DNA of 5,341 nt from an uncultured Blautia sp. (GTDB taxonomy: Bacteria > Bacillota > Clostridia > Lachnospirales > Lachnospiraceae). The translations under genes and the position numbers were made by a program. The notes below the pieces were generated by a model. That model was not told where the DNA came from. It did not search any database and saw only the letters and a list, made by a program, of their open reading frames with translations. Numbering within the stretch: the first letter of the stretch is position 1; each line of letters starts with the position of its first letter. The DNA is taken from contig URYM01000141.1 in the NCBI GenBank assembly GCA_900552095.1, forward strand, positions 1 through 5,341, given 5' to 3'. Of this stretch, positions 1-5,341 are shown one piece after another.

Positions 1-30
1 CGTGGGCTCGGAGATGTGTATAAGAGACAG
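1..30 (+). other. Illumina Nextera (Tn5) read-2 adapter remnant, not genomic
   Basis: Bases 12-30 are exactly the 19-bp Tn5 mosaic end AGATGTGTATAAGAGACAG. Bases 1-11 (CGTGGGCTCGG) are the adjoining part of the Nextera read-2 transposase adapter, so the window carries the last 30 bases of that 34-base oligonucleotide. Read in the frame of the downstream gene, it gives the peptide MGSEMCIRDR; the MCIRDR string is a familiar adapter-translation artefact in metagenomic protein sets. Genomic sequence therefore starts at base 31. This is untrimmed library sequence at a contig end, not a natural transposon end. Confidence 0.98.
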
Positions 31-31
31 G

Positions 32-715
32 GGAATTGGCAGCTGTCTTTTGAAAGCCTGCGAAGAAAAGCTTGCCGCCCTAGGCTGCAAAAACATCACG
101 CTGGGCGCCTACTCCCCCAACTACTTCTTCTGGGGAATTGATCCGGAGAACCACGCAAACGCCGCCGCTTTTTTTGAAAAGCACGGATATCATGCTCAGG
201 AAAAGCATTACTCCATGGCAAAAGATCTCCACGGATACCAGATCCCCGCTCTCATCCTGGAGAAAAAAGCTGCGGCAGAAGCAAAAGGATACCGTTTTCT
301 TCCCTTCGACTACAGCTACACGCTTGAACTTCTGGAATTTCTCAGGACAGAATTCGGAGGGGGCTGGAAGCGCAACGCTCTGATTGCCATGCAGGAAGGC
401 ACTGCAGAAGATCTGATCTGGCTGATCCTGGCACCGGAAGGCTCCATCTGCGGTTTCTGCATGCGGGCCATTGACAGAAATCCCATGCGCTTCGGTCCGA
501 TCGGTATCGCCGCTTCCCGGCGAAACGAAGGGCTGGGCACGATCCTTCTGGATCTCCAGTGCCTGTCCATGTGCCAAAAAGGAATCTACCACATGTACTT
601 TGTCACCACCGATGACCCGGGACGCCGGTATTATGAGCGCCAGGGACTGCACGTATTCCGTACTTTCGTAACTTACAAAAAAATGCTCACGCAAAAGGAA
701 GGAGAGATAAAATGA
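32..715 (+). CDS. Tandem-GNAT N-acetyltransferase, 5'-truncated
   Basis: This is the C-terminal 227 residues of a GNAT-superfamily acyltransferase, a family that transfers acetyl from acetyl-CoA to an amine. Two GNAT units are visible. The first is only a C-terminal half: it starts inside the acetyl-CoA pyrophosphate loop (GIG followed by SCLLKACEEKL) and runs through NHANAAAFFEKHGY. The second, roughly residues 87-220 of the native part, has its own motif A (GPIGIAASRRNEGLG) and a C-terminal YYERQGLHVFR segment, so it is probably the intact one. The true start and most of the first domain are lost because adapter sequence abuts base 31; the GTG at base 2 is artificial, and the Arg just before GIG is partly adapter-encoded. 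The stop codon overlaps the next start (ATGA at 712-715), which implies translational coupling to the deacetylase-like gene. The substrate is unknown; by context it could be an amino sugar or a peptidoglycan-derived amine. Confidence 0.88.
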   Translation, partial: GIGSCLLKACEEKLAALGCKNITLGAYSPNYFFWGIDPENHANAAAFFEKHGYHAQEKHYSMAKDLHGYQIPALILEKKAAAEAKGYRFLPFDYSYTLELLEFLRTEFGGGWKRNALIAMQEGTAEDLIWLILAPEGSICGFCMRAIDRNPMRFGPIGIAASRRNEGLGTILLDLQCLSMCQKGIYHMYFVTTDDPGRRYYERQGLHVFRTFVTYKKMLTQKEGEIK

Positions 716-1392
716 GCCAGATAAAACGCGTGGTCTCCATCGGAGCCCACTCCCTCGATGCAGAACTGCTCGGCGGTCCCCTGCTTCTGAAATACGCCCG
801 CCAGGGCGCGCACTGTACCTGTCTTCACGTAACTCAGGGGAGGCTGGAAGACCCCAATGCCACCCAGGAAGAAAAGGACGCCTACTTAAAAGAACTGCTG
901 GTACAGAATGAAAAAGCAGCCCGGGAACTGGGTGCAGACACACTGTGGCTGGGATACGTTTCCAGCAATATGCCTTCTCTGGATGCATTTTCTCATCGCC
1001 TGGAACAGTATTTTGAAGAAGAACAGGTGGATCTGGTGATCACCCACTGGCGGGGTTCCATGCACCCGCGCCACATCAACACCCACGAAGCTGTAACAGA
1101 AGCTGTAAAGCGTCTGCGCCGCAGGGGAAGCTCTATCCGGCTTATGTACGGTGAAACCTTTGAAGATCTCTCCGGATTTCTCCCCCAGGCCTATTTTGTA
1201 CTGAACGAAGAAGAAATTGCCCAATGGTACCGGGCTCTGAATACATATACCGTATTCCGGGGCGGCGTCAACGACTTCCCCTATCAGCAGTACTACCCCA
1301 CCAACCTGAAAGTACGGCAGATCGAATCCGGAAGCAGCGGAAAAACTGTCTGCTATATGTATGCCAGCCTGATTGAAAACGAACTGTGGTAA
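712..1392 (+). CDS. PIG-L/LmbE-family deacetylase-like protein with altered active site
   Basis: This 226-residue protein has the PIG-L (LmbE, MshB/BshB-like) fold signature. These are cytosolic zinc-dependent enzymes that usually remove acetyl from N-acetylglucosaminyl compounds. The N-terminal strand and metal motif is GAHSLDAELLGG (residues 11-22), matching the usual AHPDDE-type motif. His13 and Asp16 fit the first two zinc ligands. The second metal motif is HPRH (118-121) where the family has HPDH, so His121 would be the third ligand and His118 the transition-state histidine. The residue aligned with the catalytic-base Asp (Asp15 in MshB) is Leu15, and the Asp of HPDH is Arg120. The zinc site is thus kept while two acidic catalytic positions are gone. 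Length is normal for the family and there is no signal peptide. A GGAG at 701-704, inside the end of the acetyltransferase gene, sits 7 bases before the ATG. The family is clear; activity and substrate are not. Confidence 0.85.
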   Translation: MSQIKRVVSIGAHSLDAELLGGPLLLKYARQGAHCTCLHVTQGRLEDPNATQEEKDAYLKELLVQNEKAARELGADTLWLGYVSSNMPSLDAFSHRLEQYFEEEQVDLVITHWRGSMHPRHINTHEAVTEAVKRLRRRGSSIRLMYGETFEDLSGFLPQAYFVLNEEEIAQWYRALNTYTVFRGGVNDFPYQQYYPTNLKVRQIESGSSGKTVCYMYASLIENELW

Positions 1393-1393
1393 A

Positions 1394-1398
1394 GGAGG
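1394..1398 (+). promoter_or_regulatory. Shine-Dalgarno site that fixes the IIB start
   Basis: GGAGG lies 8 bases upstream of the ATG at 1407. An in-frame GTG at 1386 would extend the protein by seven residues, but it lies inside the end of the deacetylase gene, upstream of this site. Starting at 1407 also puts the conserved phosphorylation motif at the family-typical N-terminal position, so 1407 is chosen. Confidence 0.85.
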
Positions 1399-1406
1399 AA
1401 AACATC

Positions 1407-1895
1407 ATGGGAAAAACGTATGTAAGAGTAGACGACAGACTGATCCACGGGCAGACGATTGTGGCCTGGTGCCCCACCCTTAATATCAAACAGATCATCG
1501 CTATTGATGACGTGAGCGCGGCCAATCCCATGCTCAAGTCCATCCTGGCCATGAGTGTTCCCAAAATCTACGATACCCACATTGTCACAACGGAAGAAGC
1601 CCTGGCACTCCTGAAAGAGCCCTGCAAAGAGAACCGCCTGGTCATCGTAAAGTTTCCGGAGCGCCTTATGGCGCTGAAAGAAGCGCTGACCGGATGCGAA
1701 CACATTTTCCTCGGAAATATGGCCAAACGCCCCGATACCGTTCATCAGATGACCGGCGCTACCGGTATTTTCTATCTGAGCGAGCAGGATGTCTTAAACC
1801 TGAACACATTAAAAGCGGAAGGATTTTCCATCTCCTTCCAGCAGCTCCCCACTGCTTCTGAAACAGACTGGGATGCTTTTGTAAAATCACTTTAA
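1407..1895 (+). CDS. PTS mannose/fructose/sorbose-family EIIB component
   Basis: This 162-residue cytoplasmic phosphotransfer protein takes phosphate from EIIA and passes it to sugar being imported by the IIC/IID membrane pair. The N-terminus carries the family hallmark RVDDRLIHGQ (residues 7-16), with His14 as the expected phosphorylated histidine. The rest follows the EIIB-sorbose pattern: a strand at KQIIAIDD (28-35), the NPMLKSILAMSVP helix region, and the FLGNMAKRP loop (101-109) where relatives have a GNVGG-like turn. Length is typical for a stand-alone IIB. It begins 14 bases after the deacetylase stop and ends 15 bases before IIC. The family assignment is firm. Sugar specificity cannot be read from IIB; context (murQ downstream) suggests an amino sugar such as MurNAc or a related compound rather than mannose. 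Confidence 0.95.
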   Translation: MGKTYVRVDDRLIHGQTIVAWCPTLNIKQIIAIDDVSAANPMLKSILAMSVPKIYDTHIVTTEEALALLKEPCKENRLVIVKFPERLMALKEALTGCEHIFLGNMAKRPDTVHQMTGATGIFYLSEQDVLNLNTLKAEGFSISFQQLPTASETDWDAFVKSL

Positions 1896-1910
1896 GAGGG
1901 AGGAAGGATT

Positions 1911-2696
1911 ATGAATCTTTTACAGATTATTCTTATCGCAGTCTTTATCTATCTCGGTTCCATCGGCTCTGTCGTTGGAAATACCATAGGCTGGTACACC
2001 CTGGGCCGTCCCCTGATCGCCTCTTTTGTTGTCGGCCTGATCCTGGGAGATCTCCCGGCTGCCATGACCGTGGGAATCGCCCTGCAGATCATGTATATGG
2101 GTAATGTTACGCCCGGAGGCGCTGTGGCCTGGGATCTCTCCTACGCCACCTACATCGGAACCGCTGGTGCTCTCGTCTTCGGAGCCGGCATGGAAACCAC
2201 TCAGCTCATCGGTCTGGCAGTTGTCTTCGCCGGAATCGGCGGTCTGGTCGGTCAGCTTATGTGGAATGTATCCTATGCCCTGAATCTTCCCCTGAACCGG
2301 ATCGCCCAGAAATATGCCGCTGAGGGAGCCACAAAGAAAATGTATATTCCAAACGTAGTCCTGGGACAGCTGATCGGTTTCCTCTGCCGCGCGATCCCGG
2401 CCCTCATTGTTTTAACTTCCATGACGGCAGCCAGCCAGCAGGCTGATTTCGCCTCCCTGATCCCCGGCTGGGTCACCCAGGCACTCAGTATCTTCGGCGG
2501 CATGATGGCAGCTCTGGGAATGGGCATTATCCTGTCCTTCCTGTGGAAGAAACAGTACCAGATCGTCATCTTTCTGGCCGGCTTTATTCTGATCACCTAC
2601 TTTAAGCTGAGTATGATGGCCGTAGCCGTAATCGGCGTTATCGTGGCAGTTTTATACTTTTATGGATTTTCCGATAAGGAGGGAAGCAGCTCATGA
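1911..2696 (+). CDS. PTS mannose/fructose/sorbose-family EIIC membrane component
   Basis: This 261-residue integral membrane protein is one half of the sugar channel and contains most of the substrate path in the ManY-type fold. It is hydrophobic through most of its length, with apparent membrane segments near residues 4-24, 34-62, 78-92, 98-124, 146-170, 190-211 and 217-251. Family landmarks are GSIGSVVGNTIGWYTLGRP (16-34), GLILGDLPAAMTVG (42-55) and the conserved MGNVTPGGAVAWD stretch (63-75), part of the sugar-binding region in this family. A short hydrophilic tail (SDKEGSSS) ends the protein. The purine-rich site GGGAGGAAGG (1898-1907) precedes the ATG closely. Its stop overlaps the IID start (ATGA, 2693-2696), consistent with equal production of the two membrane subunits. 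The family is certain; the transported sugar is not. Confidence 0.95.
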   Translation: MNLLQIILIAVFIYLGSIGSVVGNTIGWYTLGRPLIASFVVGLILGDLPAAMTVGIALQIMYMGNVTPGGAVAWDLSYATYIGTAGALVFGAGMETTQLIGLAVVFAGIGGLVGQLMWNVSYALNLPLNRIAQKYAAEGATKKMYIPNVVLGQLIGFLCRAIPALIVLTSMTAASQQADFASLIPGWVTQALSIFGGMMAALGMGIILSFLWKKQYQIVIFLAGFILITYFKLSMMAVAVIGVIVAVLYFYGFSDKEGSSS

Positions 2697-3568
2697 GTGA
2701 AACAAATAAAAAATTAAGTCCCAAAACTCTGAAAAAATCGTTCCGTACCTGGTTCTTCTTCAACGGCTGCTCACAGCAGGCAGAATCCATGCTGGGCATG
2801 GCTTTCGGTCATTCCATGGCTCCCGTCATTGATGAACTGTACGACACAAAAGAAGAAAAAGCCGAAGCATTAAAGCGCCACACCACCCTCTTTAACACAG
2901 AAGCACAGGTGGGTTCCATCTGCAACGGCATCGTCTGTGGTCTGGAGGAAGCCAAAGCCAACGGCCAGTGTAACTCCGAGGTGATCGACTCCGTCAAAGT
3001 GGCTCTCATCGGCCCCACCTCCGCCATCGGAGATTCCCTCTGGGTCGCCACGATCATTCCGATTCTTCTGACGATCTGCATGTCGATCTCCCAGGCAAAT
3101 CAGGCCACCTCATGGCTGGGCGCTGTCCTGTACCTGATCATCTATCCGCTGGGAACGTATCTTTTAAGCTGGTGGCTCTTTAAAACCGGCTACCGCTCCG
3201 GCTTAAACGGCATGTCAGCTATGATGAGCAGCGGAAAACTGGATCAGCTGACCAATGCCATGACTGTTCTCGGTCTGATCGTGACAGGCGCGCTGACAGC
3301 TTCCTATGTAAGCTTTCCTCTTCCCATCCAGATCGTCAAGGACGTCTTTGATGCAGGAACCGGAGAGACCATCGAGAACGCAGTCCTTTTCAACGCGGAA
3401 ACTATGCTGGACGGCATTTTCCCCAAACTTCTCCCGCTTCTTCTGACCCTGGCCGTTTACTATCTGTACGCCAAGAAAAAATGGTCGCCGCTGAAGCTGA
3501 TGGGCGTTATCCTCGTTCTTGCCCTGCTTATCACCGGGCTGGGATATCTGACCGGCGTGTACGTATAG
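2693..3568 (+). CDS. PTS mannose/fructose/sorbose-family EIID membrane component
   Basis: This 291-residue partner of IIC is found only in the mannose-type PTS. The N-terminal cytoplasmic part holds the usual order of motifs: FRTWFFFNGCSQQAESMLG (17-35), then an LKRHTTLFNTEAQVGS segment (60-75) matching the family's LKRHxxFFNTxP block, then the GIVCGLEEA region (79-87). ALIGPTSAIGDSLWVAT (104-120) is the signature loop before the membrane part. Hydrophobic segments follow near 116-132, 142-163, 188-210 and 243-260, with a C-terminal anchor near 267-290. The HxxFFNTHP-like motif is changed here to HTTLFNTEAQ, so this belongs to a divergent subfamily. AAGGAGGG at 2676-2683 serves the ATG at 2693. 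A 34-base gap with an A5-T6 tract but no GC stem separates it from the regulator, so no terminator is apparent. Confidence 0.95.
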   Translation: MSETNKKLSPKTLKKSFRTWFFFNGCSQQAESMLGMAFGHSMAPVIDELYDTKEEKAEALKRHTTLFNTEAQVGSICNGIVCGLEEAKANGQCNSEVIDSVKVALIGPTSAIGDSLWVATIIPILLTICMSISQANQATSWLGAVLYLIIYPLGTYLLSWWLFKTGYRSGLNGMSAMMSSGKLDQLTNAMTVLGLIVTGALTASYVSFPLPIQIVKDVFDAGTGETIENAVLFNAETMLDGIFPKLLPLLLTLAVYYLYAKKKWSPLKLMGVILVLALLITGLGYLTGVYV

Positions 3569-3602
3569 ACAAAAATTTTTTCTGCCTGCAAAGGAGTTCT
3601 TC

Positions 3603-4445
3603 ATGAAAAATGTACTGGTAAGATTCCGGGAATACGAATCCCGGGCAAGCAGCGCTGAGCGCGGCATCGTCCGCTTCGTCCTGCGCCATCCGGAAAAGGT
3701 GCTGGAATACAATGCCCACCAGCTGGCTGAGGCGGCGTTTTCCTCCCCCTCCACAGTGGTAAGGCTGTGCAAAAAAACAGGATTTTCCGGCTATCGGGAA
3801 ATGCAGCGTGCTCTGATTATGGATCTTTCCGCCAAGCAGGAAAAAGATTCCCAGATCCAGGAAGACATACAAAGGGAAGACAGCCTGGAACAGATCATTG
3901 CCAAAGTGACTTATAAAAATATGGATTCCCTGGAGACAACAGGAAAACTCCTGGAAGAAAGCACGATCAACCACTGTGTAGATCTCCTGGAACAGTGCAG
4001 GAGCATTGCCCTTTTCGGGCTCGGCTCCTCTCTCCTGGTCGCCCGGGACGCCTGCCAGAAATTTCTGCGGGTGGGAAAAACCTGCCTGGTCTCCGATGAC
4101 TGGCATATGCAGCTTCTCTATGCCAAAAATCTGACCAGAGCCGACGCTGCTATCGCCATCAGCTATTCCGGCATGACAAAAGAAGTACTGGAATGTGCTG
4201 CCCAGGTAAAGCAGCGGGAAGTTCCGCTGATCGCCATCACCCGCTTTGCAGACTCCGGACTGGTACGTATGGCGGACTACAATCTCTATGTAGCCGCCTC
4301 CGAAGTTCTGGTCCGAAGCGGCGCCATGTCTTCCCGGATCTCCCAGCTCAATGTGATCGATATCCTTTATACTGCGTACATCAACCGGCATTTTGATGAA
4401 TATGTAAGGCAGGCAAAAAACACTTATATCGAAAAAGATAAATAA
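3603..4445 (+). CDS. RpiR/MurR-family transcriptional regulator (HTH + SIS)
   Basis: This 280-residue sugar-phosphate-responsive DNA-binding protein has two domains. Residues 1-76 form the RpiR-type helix-turn-helix, with the recognition part in SPSTVVRLCKKTGFSGYREM (48-67). Residues about 110-262 form a SIS domain, which binds phosphosugars: FGLGSSLLVARDACQKFLRVG starts at 138, ISYSGMTKE lies at 186-194 and SSRISQLNVIDILY at 243-256. Length matches the family. AAAGGAG (3590-3596) precedes the ATG by 6 bases. In E. coli the relative MurR represses murQP and responds to MurNAc-6-phosphate, but there it is divergent; here it sits in line between the permease and murQ, so it is probably autoregulated. 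Because murQ follows directly, MurNAc-6-phosphate or a product of it is the best guess for the ligand. RpiR proteins can repress or activate, and which applies here cannot be seen. Confidence 0.92.
   Translation: MKNVLVRFREYESRASSAERGIVRFVLRHPEKVLEYNAHQLAEAAFSSPSTVVRLCKKTGFSGYREMQRALIMDLSAKQEKDSQIQEDIQREDSLEQIIAKVTYKNMDSLETTGKLLEESTINHCVDLLEQCRSIALFGLGSSLLVARDACQKFLRVGKTCLVSDDWHMQLLYAKNLTRADAAIAISYSGMTKEVLECAAQVKQREVPLIAITRFADSGLVRMADYNLYVAASEVLVRSGAMSSRISQLNVIDILYTAYINRHFDEYVRQAKNTYIEKDK
3626..3644. repeat. Inverted repeat inside the regulator 5' coding region
   Basis: CCGGGA (3626-3631) and TCCCGG (3639-3644) are perfect 6-base inverted arms around a 7-base loop, starting 23 bases after the regulator ATG. 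It could fold as a small mRNA hairpin early in the gene or be an operator half-site pair. Arms this short arise readily by chance in coding sequence. Confidence 0.35.
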
Positions 4446-4449
4446 CTTC

Positions 4450-4456
4450 AGGAGGG
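4450..4456 (+). promoter_or_regulatory. Shine-Dalgarno site of murQ with long spacer
   Basis: AGGAGGG is the only strong ribosome site between the regulator stop (4445) and the murQ ATG (4469). The spacer is 12 bases, longer than at the other genes here. No alternative in-frame start lies nearer, and the encoded N-terminus (LSTETPNPRS) is the conserved MurQ opening, so 4469 stands. The long spacer might lower translation somewhat. Confidence 0.75.
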
Positions 4457-4468
4457 CAATATTCAAAG

Positions 4469-5341
4469 ATGAATGGTGAACACTTAGAAACTCTGAGTAC
4501 TGAAACCCCAAATCCCCGGTCATCCGATATGGATCAGATGACCGCCCGGGAGCTTCTCCTTTTAATGAATCAGGAAGACCACAATGCGGTCCGTGCAGTC
4601 AGCGAAGCGATCCCCGCTATCGAGCAGGCCGTTCTTCTGGCGATCCAGGCGATCCGCCAGGGCGGGCGCCTGATCTATGTGGGTGCCGGAACCAGCGGCC
4701 GGCTCGGCGTTATGGATGCTGTAGAGTGCGGTCCCACTTTCTCCGCCACCGATGAGATCATCGCTATTATGGCCGGAGGCGAAAGCGCCTTCGTCCGTGC
4801 CAAAGAAGGCGCCGAAGATTCCGAGTCTCTGGCCGCCTCTGACCTGGCCGACGCAGGGCTTACCTCCCGGGATGTAGTCCTTTCCATTGCAGCTTCCGGA
4901 CGCACCCCTTACTGTATCGGCGCTCTGAAAGCCGCCCGGGAAGCCGGCGCCCGCTGTATCAGTCTTTCCTGCAACAAAAACGCCCGCATCTCCGGCTATG
5001 CTGATATCGCCATAGAAGTGGATGCCGGCCCCGAAGTCCTGACCGGATCCACCCGGTTAAAGGCCGGCACCTGCCAGAAGCTGATTCTGAACATGATTTC
5101 CACCACGGTTATGGTGGGGATCGGAAAAGTTTTCGGAAATTATATGGTAGATATGAGAGCTACCAATGAAAAGCTGAAAAACCGGGCCGGCCGGATTCTC
5201 AAAGCCACGACAGGCTGCAGCGAGTCCGAAGCAGAAAAAGCTCTGAAAGCCTCCGGAGGATCCATTAAAACTGCCATTGTCATGGTGCTGACCGGTCTTT
5301 CCCGCCCGGAAGCCGAGGCTGAACTTTTAAAAGAGCAGGGC
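4469..5341 (+). CDS. murQ: N-acetylmuramic acid 6-phosphate etherase, 3'-truncated
   Basis: MurQ is a cytosolic SIS-fold lyase/hydrolase that cleaves the D-lactyl ether of MurNAc-6-phosphate, giving GlcNAc-6-phosphate and D-lactate in cell-wall recycling or salvage. The 291 codons present cover nearly all of a roughly 300-residue enzyme; the window ends in frame with no stop. Landmarks: LSTETPNPRS (9-18); the phosphosugar loop YVGAGTSGRLGVMDAVE (70-86); AGGESAF with KEGAED (112-117); SIAASGRTPY; GPEVLTGSTRLKAGT, the second MurQ signature; and a MVDMRATNEKL block. By family alignment Glu86 and Glu116 should match the two catalytic glutamates (Glu83 and Glu114 in E. coli). The usual ECPPTF is ECGPTF here, a mild change beside the first glutamate. 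The gene lies 23 bases after the regulator. GckR in animals shares the fold, but the TGSTRLKAGT signature and context make MurQ the secure call. Confidence 0.96.
   Translation, partial: MNGEHLETLSTETPNPRSSDMDQMTARELLLLMNQEDHNAVRAVSEAIPAIEQAVLLAIQAIRQGGRLIYVGAGTSGRLGVMDAVECGPTFSATDEIIAIMAGGESAFVRAKEGAEDSESLAASDLADAGLTSRDVVLSIAASGRTPYCIGALKAAREAGARCISLSCNKNARISGYADIAIEVDAGPEVLTGSTRLKAGTCQKLILNMISTTVMVGIGKVFGNYMVDMRATNEKLKNRAGRILKATTGCSESEAEKALKASGGSIKTAIVMVLTGLSRPEAEAELLKEQG
4517..4544. repeat. 8-base inverted repeat in the murQ 5' coding region
   Basis: CGGTCATC (4517-4524) and GATGACCG (4537-4544) are a perfect inverted pair separated by 12 bases, about 48 bases into murQ. Arm centres are 20 bases apart, close to two DNA turns, a spacing compatible with a dimeric HTH protein; as RNA it could form a stem with a 12-base loop. 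It encodes ordinary MurQ residues (around 17-25). About one such pair would be expected by chance in a window this size, so function is only possible. Confidence 0.35.

Noticed and set aside
12..30. Tn5/IS50 mosaic end as evidence of a natural transposon
   Set aside because: The 19 bases are followed on the outer side by the Nextera read-2 adapter and sit at the very edge of the sequence, so this is library chemistry.
80..988. Long open frame on the minus strand (about 300 codons)
   Set aside because: It lies antisense across the acetyltransferase and deacetylase genes, both clear family members. Its translation shows no recognisable domain, and there is no ribosome site or context for it.
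1386..1406. Upstream GTG start for IIB giving seven extra residues
   Set aside because: It overlaps the deacetylase coding end, lies upstream of the clear GGAGG site, and would add residues before the normal family N-terminus.
3569..3602. Possible terminator between IID and the regulator (A5-T6 tract)
   Set aside because: There is a T run but no GC-rich stem before it, and the next gene's ribosome site follows at once.
3531..4523. Long open frame on the minus strand (about 330 codons)
   Set aside because: It is fully opposite the RpiR-type regulator and the ends of its neighbours. The translation is Cys/His/Phe-rich without a domain, typical of an antisense shadow.
4469..5341. A GckR-type or other SIS protein instead of MurQ
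   Set aside because: The GAGTSGRLG loop, TGSTRLKAGT signature, GAED motif, bacterial length and the adjacent MurR-like regulator all fit MurQ.

Overview
The window looks like part of a catabolic operon from a Gram-positive gut-type anaerobe. I infer Bacillota, probably a Lachnospiraceae-like clostridium. The grounds are strong purine-rich Shine-Dalgarno sites before every start, tight same-strand gene packing, a mannose-family PTS, and base composition that looks roughly balanced by eye. The taxon is inferred from style, not from a marker gene. All genes are on the + strand and both ends of the window are incomplete.

Layout: (i) 1-30 is not genomic. It is Illumina Nextera (Tn5) adapter, so the biological sequence starts at 31 and this is the raw edge of a contig. 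(ii) 32-715 is the 3' part of a tandem-GNAT acetyltransferase gene. (iii) 712-1392 is a PIG-L/LmbE-type deacetylase with an altered catalytic motif. (iv) 1407-1895, 1911-2696 and 2693-3568 encode the IIB, IIC and IID components of a mannose/fructose/sorbose-family PTS permease; no IIA is visible. (v) 3603-4445 is an RpiR/MurR-type regulator (HTH plus SIS sugar-phosphate domain). (vi) 4469 to the end is murQ, N-acetylmuramic acid 6-phosphate etherase, lacking only its last few codons. No gap between genes exceeds about 35 bases, and two junctions overlap as ATGA, so this reads as one transcription unit whose promoter lies off the left edge.

How it may work together: the PTS would import and phosphorylate an amino sugar. 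MurQ would cleave the lactyl ether of MurNAc-6-phosphate to give GlcNAc-6-phosphate and D-lactate. The SIS-domain regulator would sense the sugar phosphate. The unusual part is a mannose-family permease where the glucose-family MurP might be expected, next to a deacetylase-like protein and a double acetyltransferase. This suggests, without proving, a peptidoglycan-sugar salvage route that handles a modified or differently N-substituted muropeptide sugar. No RNA genes, CRISPR arrays, insertion sequences or convincing terminators were seen.
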